A stretch of DNA of 64,000 nucleotides from NCBI GenBank assembly GCA_963708245.1, contig OY970201.1, forward strand, positions 6,138,001-6,202,000, written 5' to 3'. The notes under the pieces were generated by a model. That model was not told the DNA's origin and made no database searches. It was given only the letters and a program-made list of their open reading frames with translations. Below are positions 8,430-16,826 of this stretch, in pieces. Position 1 is the stretch's first letter. Every line of letters begins with the position of its first letter. The position numbers and the translations under genes were made by a program. This DNA comes from CAVYXK01 sp963708245. GTDB lineage: Bacteria; Pseudomonadota; Alphaproteobacteria; Acetobacterales; Acetobacteraceae.

Positions 8430-10558
8430 GCACGGTGTTCGAGATCGCCAAAACCGCAACCGGCTACGCCAGCACCCCGACCACGCTGGTCAGTTTCGAT
8501 GGCACCAATGGTGAAAGCCCGTACGGCGGCCTGATCGCCGACGCAAACGGGGACCTCTTCGGCACGACATTCGCGGGTGGCGCGAACACCTACGGCACGG
8601 TGTACGAACTGAGCAGCACCGGGCTCACCTTCCATCCGACGATCACCGGTACCGTCGCGGGTCAGCCGGTGACCTATCAGGGAACCATCGCGCCGTTCTC
8701 GAATGTTACGATCATGGATGGGAATTCCGGCCAGACCGAGACATTGACGGTCACGCTGTCCGATGCGGCGAACGGTACACTATCGATCGTGAACAGCGGC
8801 ACCTACAACGCCGCTACCGGGGTCTATACCGACAGCGGCACCGCCGCCGAAGTCACCGCTGCGCTGGACGGCCTGGTGTTCACGCCAGACCAGACTGCCA
8901 CCACAACCTTTACCATCGCGGACACCGATACGGCGGGGGCCACTGCCACCGACAGCAATACGAGTGTCATCGCCGCGGCTCCGCCGAGTATCACCATCCT
9001 CGCCGGTCCCAGCCCCGTATACGTGGCCGGGGACGCCGGCGTGATCCTCGAGGCCGGACTGACCGTCACGGATACAGGATCGCCCACGCTGACCGGTGCC
9101 ACGGTCAGCATCAGCGCGGGCTTCCTTACGGGTGATGTGCTGAGCCTTGGCACGGCCGAGGCCGGCATCACCCCCAGCTACAACCCGGTGACCGGCGTGC
9201 TGACGCTGTCCGGCACGGCGAGCCTGGCTGCCTATCAGGCCGCGCTCAACTCAGTCGCCTACGCCTTCTCCCCCAGTGACCCGACCAAGGGCGGCAACGA
9301 CACCAGCCGCACAATCACCTGGTCAGTCAACAACGGCACCACCACAAGCGCCCCAGTAACCAGCGACCTGTCAGTCAGCTTCGTCAGCGACCCCAACACG
9401 GACATTCTGCTGCAGAACACCAACGGCCAGTTGGCACTGTGGCAGGTGAGCGGTGCGCCGCCGGGGCTCACCGCCTACGGTACCGTCGGCCCCAACCCCG
9501 GCCCAAGCTGGTTCGCGATGGGCACCGGGGCTTTCTTCACCGGCGACACCTCCGATGTCGTGTGGCAGAACCAGAACGGCCAGGTCGCCCTGTGGCAAGT
9601 GCAAAGCACCACCCTTCTGAACTATGGCATCGTGGGGTCCAACCCCGGCCCCACCTGGCACATCAAGGGCACCGGCGACTTCTATGGCGATGGTCACACC
9701 GACATCCTGTGGCAGAATGACAGCGGTGCAGTCGCGCTTTGGGACCTGAACGGGACCACGATCGTCCAATCCGGCCTGGTCTCGTCAAACCCGGGGCCAA
9801 GCTGGCACATCAAGGGTACCGGCGACTTCTACGGCGACGGTAACGCCGACATCCTATGGCAGAATGACAGCGGTGCAGTCGCAATCTGGGAGATGAATCA
9901 CACCACGATCAGCCAATCCGGCCTCGTCGCGGCGAACCCGGGGCCAACATGGCGCATCAAAGGCACCGGCGACTTCTATGGCGATGGCCACACCGATATC
10001 CTATGGCAGAATGACAGCGGTGCAGTCGCAATCTGGGAGATGAATGGCACCACGATCAGTCAATCCGGCGTCGTTGCGTCGAACCCGGGGCCAACATGGC
10101 ACATCGTCGGCACGGGTGATTTCAACAGCGACGGCAAGACCGACATCGTCTTCCAGAACGAAAACGGCAGCGTCGCGGTCTGGGAGATGAACGGCACCAC
10201 GATCCTCTCCAGCGCACCCATAGGAAATCCTGGCACGGCTTGGAACATCGTGGGCAGCGAGCCGATGCGGTTCATCCAGAGCATGGCGGCCAATGAGACA
10301 CTGGACGCGACGCCGACGACGCCGGACGAGTTCCTGTTTACCAGCTTTGCGGCAGGCGCACACACGATCGCCGGATTCAACCCGGTGCAGGACATGATCG
10401 AGCTGAATGGAGCGCAGTTCCCGAGCTTTGCTGCCGTGGAGGCAGCAACCACTGCGACCGCCGGCGGGGCGATGATCAACCTGGGCAACGGCAGTTCGCT
10501 GCTGTTGTCGGGTGTCGATCCCTCGTCGCTTCATGCCAGCGATTTCGCGCTGACGTAA
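8430..10558 (+). pseudogene. 3' part of the giant repeat protein, separated by the IS
   Basis: Continuation of the gene starting at 3061: 3,841 bases up to 6901 plus 2,129 bases from here give 1,990 codons, in frame, ending TAA. The first residues complete the interrupted GloVer unit (GTVFEIAKTATGYAS). After the seventh GloVer unit come two cadherin/RTX-associated-type segments (about 8640-8990 and 9000-9380), six FG-GAP-like repeats (9390-10250) and a C-terminal module (10270-10558) resembling type I secretion targeting regions, with ELNGAQFPSF and SSLHASDFAL. This fragment has no start signal of its own; the frame can be extended into the IS only as far as a fortuitous GTG at 8375. It is probably silent. 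Confidence 0.85.
9390..10250 (+). repeat. Six FG-GAP/VCBS-like repeats
   Basis: Six units of about 45 codons built on DILWQNDSGAVAIWEMNG followed by NPGPTWHIKGTGDFYGDG. The acidic GTGDFYGDG loops look like calcium-binding turns of beta-propeller FG-GAP repeats. The third to fifth units are nearly identical. Confidence 0.85.
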
Positions 10559-10701
10559 GGAGCGAATAGCAAGGGCGGGCTCAGGACTTCGCCGGTTATT
10601 GCGGGTAGGAAGTTCAACAGGTAGGCCCGCTCGCTCTGAATGAGCTCCCGTGAGGCCCTGCCCCCTGGCCTTCAACATCCCAGGCGGGCGATGATGGTGG
10701 C

Positions 10702-11748
10702 ATGATCACCGAGGATGAGGCGCCGCCGATTCGCGGCCGGCGCAAGCGCGCCTCGCGCGCGGCCCCGCCGGGATTCGCCCCGCTCACCACCGAGCGGCTG
10801 ACGCTTCGCCCGCTGCTCGCCGGCGATGCCGAGGCGCTGCACCGGCTGGTGAACGATTGGGAGGTGTCGCGGACACTCTCCGCTGTCCCGTTTCCATATC
10901 CGCGCGAGCTCGCCGACGACTGGATCGCCTCCACCGCGAGAGAGCTGGAGGCGGGCACCGCCTATCATCTCGCCATCACTGGCCAGGACGGCGCCGATGA
11001 GCTGCTAGTCGGCGTGGTTGGGCTGCGGGTGAATGCGAAGGCACGCTCCGGGCGGCTCGGCTATTGGGTCGGGCGGCGCTTTTGGGGGCATGGGGTGGCC
11101 ACCGAGGCAGCCGGCCGGCTCGCCCGCTGGGCGCTCGCCAATCTCGACCTCGACCGGCTGGAGGCGAATGTCGCCACCGACAATCCGGCCTCGGTCGCCG
11201 TGCTGGGGCATATCGGCTTTCGCGAGACCGGCCTCGGGGCCGAGCTGTTCGTCTCTCGTGGCGGCGAGCATCCGGTGCGGCGTTTCGAGGCGACGCGCGA
11301 CGACCTGTTTACCGAGACAGAGGTCGCGCCGCCCGTCGACCCCGCCGCCAAGCCGCTGCTGCTGGTCGCCGCGTGTGCGCTGATCGATGTCGATGGCCGC
11401 GTGCTGCTGGCTCGCCGCCCGGAGGGCAAGCGGATGGCGGGCCTGTGGGAGTTTCCCGGCGGCAAGCTGCAGGAGGGCGAGACCCCCGAGGCGGCGCTGA
11501 TCCGCGAATTGAAGGAGGAGCTGGGGATCGATGTCTCGGTGGCGTGCCTGGCGCCGTTCGCGTTCGCCTCGCACGCTTATGAACGGTTCCATTTGCTGAT
11601 GCCGCTGTATCTCTGCCGCCGGTGGCGCGGGCTCGTGCGGCCGAACGAGGGGCAGACGCTGGCCTGGGTGCGGCCGCAGAAGCTTGGGGAGTATCCCATG
11701 CCGCCAGCCGATAAGCCGCTGATCCCGCTGCTGCGCGACTTTCTTTGA
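10702..11748 (+). CDS. GNAT acetyltransferase-Nudix (MutT-like) hydrolase fusion
   Basis: A 348-residue two-domain protein. Residues ~25-190 are a RimJ-like N-acetyltransferase (TERLTLRPLLAGDAEAL; acetyl-CoA loop near RLGYWVGRRFWGHGVATEA). Residues ~215-348 are a MutT-type Nudix domain with the box GKLQEGETPEAALIREL followed by KEELGI, matching G-x5-E-x7-R-E-U-x-E-E-x-G-U. The Nudix half would sanitise oxidised nucleotides such as 8-oxo-dGTP; the acetyl acceptor of the first half is unknown. The ATG at 10702 precedes a short basic leader. The CinA-like gene starts 12 bases downstream, suggesting an operon. Confidence 0.9.
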   Translation: MITEDEAPPIRGRRKRASRAAPPGFAPLTTERLTLRPLLAGDAEALHRLVNDWEVSRTLSAVPFPYPRELADDWIASTARELEAGTAYHLAITGQDGADELLVGVVGLRVNAKARSGRLGYWVGRRFWGHGVATEAAGRLARWALANLDLDRLEANVATDNPASVAVLGHIGFRETGLGAELFVSRGGEHPVRRFEATRDDLFTETEVAPPVDPAAKPLLLVAACALIDVDGRVLLARRPEGKRMAGLWEFPGGKLQEGETPEAALIRELKEELGIDVSVACLAPFAFASHAYERFHLLMPLYLCRRWRGLVRPNEGQTLAWVRPQKLGEYPMPPADKPLIPLLRDFL

Positions 11749-11760
11749 GGGCATCGCAGG

Positions 11761-12531
11761 ATGGCCAAGACTGCTCCCACCGCCTGCCTGGTCGTGATCG
11801 GCAACGAGGTGCTGTCGGGGCGCACTCAGGACGCCAACATCAAGCATATCGCCACGCGGCTCGGCGAGCTCGGCATCCCGCTGCGCGAGGTGCGGATCAT
11901 CCCCGACGATGCCGCGATGATTGTCGCGACGATCAACGAGGTGCGCGCCCGCTACGACCACGTGTTCACCACTGGCGGCATTGGGCCGACCCACGACGAC
12001 ATCACGAGTGAATGCGTGGCCGCGGCGTTTGGCGTGCCCTGGGAGCCGCATCCGGAGGCTTGGGCCCGGATGGAGCGGGCCTACAAGCCGGGTGAGTTCA
12101 ACGCGGCCCGTCAGCGCATGGCGACCATGCCGCGCGGGGCGGCGCTGATCGACAACCCGATCTCTACCGCGCCCGGGTTCACCATCGGCAATGTGCATGT
12201 GATGGCGGGGGTTCCGTCGATCATGCGGGCTATGTTCGAGAATGTCGCACCGCTGCTGAAGGGGGGGCCGCCGATCCGTTCCGAAGCTGTGCATGTGGCG
12301 AGGGTAGGCGAGGGGGTGCTGGCACAGGGGTTGGGCGAGATCCAGGCGCGCTATCCGGAGCTCGAGCTGGGCAGCTACCCGTTCTATCGGGCGTCCGGGA
12401 ACGGGGTGGCGGTGGTTGCGAAGGGAACCAATGCCGCGCGTCTGGCGGATGCTATCAATGAAGTGAGCCGGCTGATCGTCGATCTGGGCGGCACGCCGGT
12501 GCCGGGGGAGCCACCGGTGGAGCAGGCCTGA
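11761..12531 (+). CDS. Molybdopterin-binding/CinA N-terminal domain protein
   Basis: A 256-residue single-domain relative of MoaB/MogA and the N-terminal half of CinA. It opens with TACLVVIGNEVLSGRTQDAN and contains TTGGIGPTHDDITSECVAAAF, the conserved molybdopterin-binding/phosphate loop and active-site region of the family. The C-terminal deamidase domain of full CinA is absent, as in many alphaproteobacterial homologues. It lies 12 bases after the GNAT-Nudix gene, so the two are probably co-transcribed. The exact reaction of stand-alone members is not settled; nucleotide or cofactor metabolism is likely. Confidence 0.88.
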   Translation: MAKTAPTACLVVIGNEVLSGRTQDANIKHIATRLGELGIPLREVRIIPDDAAMIVATINEVRARYDHVFTTGGIGPTHDDITSECVAAAFGVPWEPHPEAWARMERAYKPGEFNAARQRMATMPRGAALIDNPISTAPGFTIGNVHVMAGVPSIMRAMFENVAPLLKGGPPIRSEAVHVARVGEGVLAQGLGEIQARYPELELGSYPFYRASGNGVAVVAKGTNAARLADAINEVSRLIVDLGGTPVPGEPPVEQA

Positions 12532-12610
12532 GGTTCCCTGCTGGACTTCGACTCGCCGCAGGGTTTTATCTTTCGGATCGCGTGGTACAGTGCCCCTGCC
12601 GGGGGGCGAA

Positions 12611-13327
12611 ATGGGGACGGTGGCAAGGCCTGTCAGGCTTGATCGTGATGCGAAGCGTGCGGCGCTGCTCAGCAATCCATTGTTCCAGGCGCTGAAGCCG
12701 GACGAACTCGACGAGATCCTGAGGCTCTCTTCTGAGCGTAGGGTCCCCCGCGGCACATCGCTGTTTCAGAAAGGTGACGCCGGCTCCTTCATGATGGCAG
12801 TGCTCGTCGGCCGCGTGCGGGTGAGTTCGGTCTCTGTCGAAGGCAAGGAGATCACGCTCAGGTTCATCAATCCCGGCGAGGTGTTAGGAGAGATTGCTCT
12901 GCTCGACGGTAAGCCGCGTAGCGCCGATTGCAGCGCGATCGAGCAGACGACGTTGCTGGTGCTTGAGCGGCGACACTTCCTGCCTTTCCTGCGCCGCAAT
13001 GAGGACCTTTATCTCCGCCTGCTGGCAGGGCTTTGCGAAAAGCTGCGGCAGACCAGCACGGCGCTGGAGGAGCTGGCACTATTCGACCTGCCGGCGCGGC
13101 TCGCCCGGGTGCTGCTGAAGCTCGCCTCGGATTACGGGCGCCAGTGCGGAAAGGGCATCCGCATCGGCGTGAAGATGTCGCAGCGCGAGCTTTCCAATCT
13201 GGTCGCCTCGTCGCGCGAGAGCGTCAACAAACAGCTTCGTATTTGGCGCGACGATGGGGTGGTGGATATCGACGCCGGCTACCTGATCCTGCTGCGGCCG
13301 GAGGAGCTGCGGGCGCTGGTGGAATGA
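12611..13327 (+). CDS. Crp/Fnr family transcriptional regulator
   Basis: About 238 residues from the ATG at 12611, chosen over an in-frame GTG at 12590 because a G-rich Shine-Dalgarno-like run lies just before it. An N-terminal cyclic-nucleotide-binding-type beta-barrel (GTSLFQKGDAGSFMMAVLVG; INPGEVLGEIALLDG) is followed by a dimerisation helix and a C-terminal winged helix whose recognition segment is MSQRELSNLVASSRESVNKQ. No N-terminal cysteine cluster of the oxygen-sensing Fnr type is seen. The ligand and targets are unknown. It sits upstream of an EamA exporter on the same strand. Confidence 0.9.
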   Translation: MGTVARPVRLDRDAKRAALLSNPLFQALKPDELDEILRLSSERRVPRGTSLFQKGDAGSFMMAVLVGRVRVSSVSVEGKEITLRFINPGEVLGEIALLDGKPRSADCSAIEQTTLLVLERRHFLPFLRRNEDLYLRLLAGLCEKLRQTSTALEELALFDLPARLARVLLKLASDYGRQCGKGIRIGVKMSQRELSNLVASSRESVNKQLRIWRDDGVVDIDAGYLILLRPEELRALVE

Positions 13328-13347
13328 CCGCGCCGGTCTATTGATCC

Positions 13348-14208
13348 GTGGCCAGCCATGAGATGACGGCCCGCGCGTACGGTGCGGCGCTGGTGACGTC
13401 AGCGGCCGTGCTTTGGAGTACGGGCGGGCTGTTTGTTCGTCTGCTCGACCTGGACGTTTGGACGATGCTCGCCTGGAGATCTCTGTTCGCCGCCGCCGCG
13501 CTCTTTCTGGCGGTTGTATTTCAGCATGGACGGAACACGATACAGGCTGTGCGTGCGATCGGATGGCCGGGACTTGTGGCTATACCCATCGCGGTCATTT
13601 CGATGGGCAGCTATGTTGTGGCTCTCAAGTTGACCACTGTCGCAAATGTTATGATTATCTACGCGACGGTGCCGTTCGTTGCCGCCAGCATCGCCTTCAT
13701 CTGGATCGGAGAGAGAAGCAAGTCCCGTGTCCTTTTGGCCAGCACGATCGCCCTTGCCGGCATCGTCATTCTGGCCGGTTCCGCCACGCGCCCGCAGGAT
13801 ATTGCCGGCAATGCCGTTGCGTTTCTCATGACCGTTGCCTTTGGCGTGCAACTGGTCATGGCGCGCCGATATCCTTGGCTCGAAATGGCAGTCATCAATG
13901 CATTTGCCGCCACGGTGTGCGCGATCGCCTGTTGGCCTTTGACGGCCGGTGGAAGTCCCGGCCTATATCACCTTATTGTTCTGGCGCTGTTCGGGGTGAC
14001 GACGACCGCTCTTGCCTATCTTCTGTTCCTGCTAGGAGGGCGCCATATCCCGTCGGGTGAGGCTGGCCTTATAGGGTTGCTCGACGTGGTTCTTGGGCCA
14101 TTTTGGGTCTGGCTCGTCTTCGGAGAACAGCCGGGCCAGGCGGCGCTTGCCGGCGGTGGTCTCGTGCTCGGGTCGGTGCTTTGGTATCTATCAGGGCGTT
14201 CGCAATGA
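13348..14208 (+). CDS. DMT superfamily (EamA) transporter
   Basis: A 286-residue integral membrane protein with about ten hydrophobic segments arranged as two EamA repeats. SAAVLWSTGGLFVRLLD opens the first, and the second ends in ALAGGGLVLGSVLWYLSG. The family exports metabolites such as amino acids. It starts at GTG 13348, with an in-frame ATG at 13363 as alternative. Its TGA stop overlaps the ATG of the following threonine-synthase-like gene (ATGA at 14205-14208), so translation is probably coupled. It may export a product or substrate of that PLP-enzyme pair. Confidence 0.88.
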   Translation: MASHEMTARAYGAALVTSAAVLWSTGGLFVRLLDLDVWTMLAWRSLFAAAALFLAVVFQHGRNTIQAVRAIGWPGLVAIPIAVISMGSYVVALKLTTVANVMIIYATVPFVAASIAFIWIGERSKSRVLLASTIALAGIVILAGSATRPQDIAGNAVAFLMTVAFGVQLVMARRYPWLEMAVINAFAATVCAIACWPLTAGGSPGLYHLIVLALFGVTTTALAYLLFLLGGRHIPSGEAGLIGLLDVVLGPFWVWLVFGEQPGQAALAGGGLVLGSVLWYLSGRSQ

Positions 14209-15338
14209 CCCCAGCCTATCTCGATCCGCGCAGCGGCCAGACGTTTCCGCTCGACACGCCACGCTGGTGTGGGCCGGAGCACGTGCCGCTGCTGCTCACC
14301 CCGCTTGCCGGGATCACCGCGGCAGAGATCGACACCGCCACGCGCAGCCTATGGCGTTATCGTGCGGCGCTGCCGCTGCAGCCGGAGATGCCGATCAGCT
14401 TGGGCGAGGGATGCACGCCGCTGATCCGTCGCAGTCTCGGCAACGCGGCTGCCCTGCTCAAATGCGAGTGGATGATGCCGACCGGCAGCTTCAAGGACCG
14501 CGGCGCCAGCGTCATGCTCTCGTTGCTGCGCGCCCAGGGCATCAACGAGGTGCTGGAGGACAGTTCCGGCAACGGGGGCGCCGCGGTGGCCGCGTACGCT
14601 GCCGCCGGCGGGATGCGCGCGACCATCCTGACGCCTGCCTCAACGAGCCCGGCCAAGACTGTGCAGATGCGCGCGCACGGGGCCGTGGTCGAGCTGGTTC
14701 CGGGCAGCCGCCAGGACACGGCGAACGAAGCGCTGCGGCGTGCCGAGCACGTGTTCTACGCCAGCCACAACTGGCATCCGTTCTTCCTGCAAGGCACCAA
14801 GACCCTGGCCTATGAGCTGTGGGAAGATCTTGGCTTCCGCTCGCCTGACAACGTGATCGTGCCGTGCGGCGCCGGTTCCAACGTGCTCGGCTGCGAGATT
14901 GGCTTCTCCGAATTGTTGCGCGCCGATCAGATCGCCGCAATGCCACGCCTGTTCGCCGTGCAGCCGGCGAACTGCGCACCGATCGCCGCCGCCTTCCTCG
15001 CCGGCGACGAAGCGGCGGCGGCGCGTGAGGTGCAGCCCACTATCGCCGAAGGCACCGCTATCGCCGCGCCGATCCGCTTGCATGAGGTGCTGGGTGCACT
15101 GCGCGAAACCCAGGGCGGCGCGGTAATGCTGAGTGAGGCGGAGATCGCTCAGGCCACGCTCGATCTGGCACGAATCGGCGTCTATGTGGAGCCGACCGCG
15201 GCGCAGCCTGCTGCGGCGTTTCACAAGCTGCTTGAGGCCGGGACGATCACAGCCGCGCAGACGACGGTGCTGGTGCTGACCGGCAGCGGCCTCAAGGCCA
15301 CGCCGCGGATCGGCGAGCTTCTGGGAATTCAGCCGTGA
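14205..15338 (+). CDS. PLP-dependent enzyme, threonine synthase-like
   Basis: A 377-residue fold-type II PLP enzyme. The Schiff-base lysine is K97 in PTGSFKDRGASVML; the glycine-rich phosphate loop is SSGNGGAAVAAYAAAGG; and a distal VLTGSGLK segment fits the cofactor pyridine site. The family resemblance is to threonine synthase/threonine dehydratase-type lyases. The start overlaps the preceding transporter stop, and a D-threonine-aldolase-like gene follows after 31 bases. An open frame extends upstream to 14103, but that part lies within the transporter gene and is not expected to be translated. The precise substrate cannot be fixed from sequence; the context suggests hydroxy-amino-acid catabolism. 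Confidence 0.85.
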   Translation: MTPAYLDPRSGQTFPLDTPRWCGPEHVPLLLTPLAGITAAEIDTATRSLWRYRAALPLQPEMPISLGEGCTPLIRRSLGNAAALLKCEWMMPTGSFKDRGASVMLSLLRAQGINEVLEDSSGNGGAAVAAYAAAGGMRATILTPASTSPAKTVQMRAHGAVVELVPGSRQDTANEALRRAEHVFYASHNWHPFFLQGTKTLAYELWEDLGFRSPDNVIVPCGAGSNVLGCEIGFSELLRADQIAAMPRLFAVQPANCAPIAAAFLAGDEAAAAREVQPTIAEGTAIAAPIRLHEVLGALRETQGGAVMLSEAEIAQATLDLARIGVYVEPTAAQPAAAFHKLLEAGTITAAQTTVLVLTGSGLKATPRIGELLGIQP

Positions 15339-15369
15339 ACGCACGCAACTATCTCGCGGCACCCATGGC

Positions 15370-16467
15370 ATGACGCTCGACGACCTGCCGACACCGTGCC
15401 TGGTGCTCGACCGCACGATCCTGCGGCGGAACATCGCCACTATGGCGGCCGCGCTTGGGCGCCACGGCGTGCCGTTGCGACCGCACATGAAGACCGCCAA
15501 GTCGATCGACGTGGCGCGGCTGGCGCTGGACGGGCAGCCCGGTGGAATCACAGTCTCCACACTGGCCGAGGCTGAATATTTCGCCGCGCAGGGCATCGCT
15601 GACATCCTCTACGCCGTCGGCATCACGCCGCAGAAGCTGGATCATGTGGCGCGCCTGAATGCCGGTGGTGCGGACATCGCGGTGATCACCGACGACCTCG
15701 ACGCGGCAACAGCGATCGCCGCGCACCCGGCGCCGCCACGCGCGCTGATCGAGATCGACACCGGTGAGGCACGCGGCGGCCTGGCACCCGATGACGACCG
15801 TCTGACCGAGGTCGCTGCCCGGCTCGGCCGGCGTCTGGCCGGCGTGATGACGCACGCCGGGCACAGCTATGCTGGCCGCACCCACCAGGACATGCACCGC
15901 ATCGCAGAGGCCGAGCGAGCCGGCGTGGTGCGCGCGTCAGAGCGGCTGCGCGCCGCCGGCTATCCCATACCGATCGTCTCTATGGGCAGCTCGCCGACCG
16001 CGCTGCACGGCGGCTCGTTCGAAGGCGTCACCGAGGTGCGCGCCGGCGTCTATATGTTCGGCGATCTCTTTCAGGCAGAGATCGGCACGCAGGGGCTCGA
16101 CGACATCGCCGTGACGGTGCTGGCAAGCGTGATCGGCCGCCGTCCCGGGGCGCTGCTCGTCGATGCCGGCGGGCTGGCGCTGTCGAAGGATCGCAGCACC
16201 GAAGCGGCACCCAAGGATTATGGCTTTGGCCTAGTACTGGACCGGAACGGACGACGGACCTACGGCCACGCGATCGTGAGACGTGCTTATCAGGAGCACG
16301 GGATGATAGTGCATGACCCGGCCTTCCCGATCGACCTGCCGATCGGGGCGAAGCTGCGCATCGCGCCCAACCACACCTGCATGACCGCCGCCGCGCACGA
16401 CCGCTACCACGTCGTGGACGGGACCGAGGAGATCGTCGCGATCTGGCCGCGCGTGAACGGCTGGTAG
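15370..16467 (+). CDS. D-threonine aldolase / D-serine dehydratase-like PLP enzyme (DSD1 family)
   Basis: A 365-residue fold-type III (alanine-racemase-like) enzyme. The PLP lysine lies in RPHMKTAKSI near residue 42. The C-terminal HTCMTAAAHD supplies the His-x-Cys metal ligand pair typical of eukaryotic-type D-serine dehydratases and D-threonine aldolases. These enzymes cleave or deaminate D-3-hydroxy amino acids. The gene follows a threonine-synthase-like gene by 31 bases and probably shares its operon with the upstream EamA exporter. Which of the two activities it has cannot be told from the motifs alone. Confidence 0.87.
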   Translation: MTLDDLPTPCLVLDRTILRRNIATMAAALGRHGVPLRPHMKTAKSIDVARLALDGQPGGITVSTLAEAEYFAAQGIADILYAVGITPQKLDHVARLNAGGADIAVITDDLDAATAIAAHPAPPRALIEIDTGEARGGLAPDDDRLTEVAARLGRRLAGVMTHAGHSYAGRTHQDMHRIAEAERAGVVRASERLRAAGYPIPIVSMGSSPTALHGGSFEGVTEVRAGVYMFGDLFQAEIGTQGLDDIAVTVLASVIGRRPGALLVDAGGLALSKDRSTEAAPKDYGFGLVLDRNGRRTYGHAIVRRAYQEHGMIVHDPAFPIDLPIGAKLRIAPNHTCMTAAAHDRYHVVDGTEEIVAIWPRVNGW

Positions 16468-16823
16468 CGATCAGCGGTGCGCGCAGCGCTTCCTTACCGC
16501 GAATATTATCCCGATAGTTGCCGGCGTCGATGCAGGACATCCGCCTGGGCGGCGTTCGCTATCTGCGACTTGCGTATCCCGGACGGCTGCGTGCGCCGCT
16601 CACGCTTGCCGCCCGCAGCGACAACGTACGTCCCCCCGTCATCGATCCGTTGTCCCTCACCGGCGAGATCGCTCGCCGACATCATGCAGCACAGAACTGA
16701 ATATCTGGCCGGGTGGGCCGCGGGCTCCGGCTTGCGCCGCACACGTCGCTCCCGGAAGATGGGCAGGCCTGCCGTGAAAGCAAATCCCGCGTACATCAAC
16801 GGCGATCGGAAAGGAGACCTGTC
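16468..16823. other. Intergenic region, no gene recognised
   Basis: About 350 bases. Open frames run through it (one extends from 16713 into the next gene) but their translation is arginine-rich and unlike any family. Only the AAGGAG ribosome-binding site at its end (16811-16816) is notable. Confidence 0.45.
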
Positions 16824-16826
16824 ATC
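16811..16826 (+). promoter_or_regulatory. Shine-Dalgarno AAGGAG placed before an ATC codon
   Basis: AAGGAG (16811-16816) is 7 bases from ATC (16824-16826), the codon that opens a good signal peptide. No ATG, GTG or TTG lies at this point in frame; the next upstream in-frame start is GTG 16713 with no comparable ribosome-binding site. Confidence 0.5.

Noticed and set aside
11005..12756. 583-residue minus-strand frame opposite GNAT-Nudix and CinA-like genes
   Set aside because: Shadow of two well-supported plus-strand genes.
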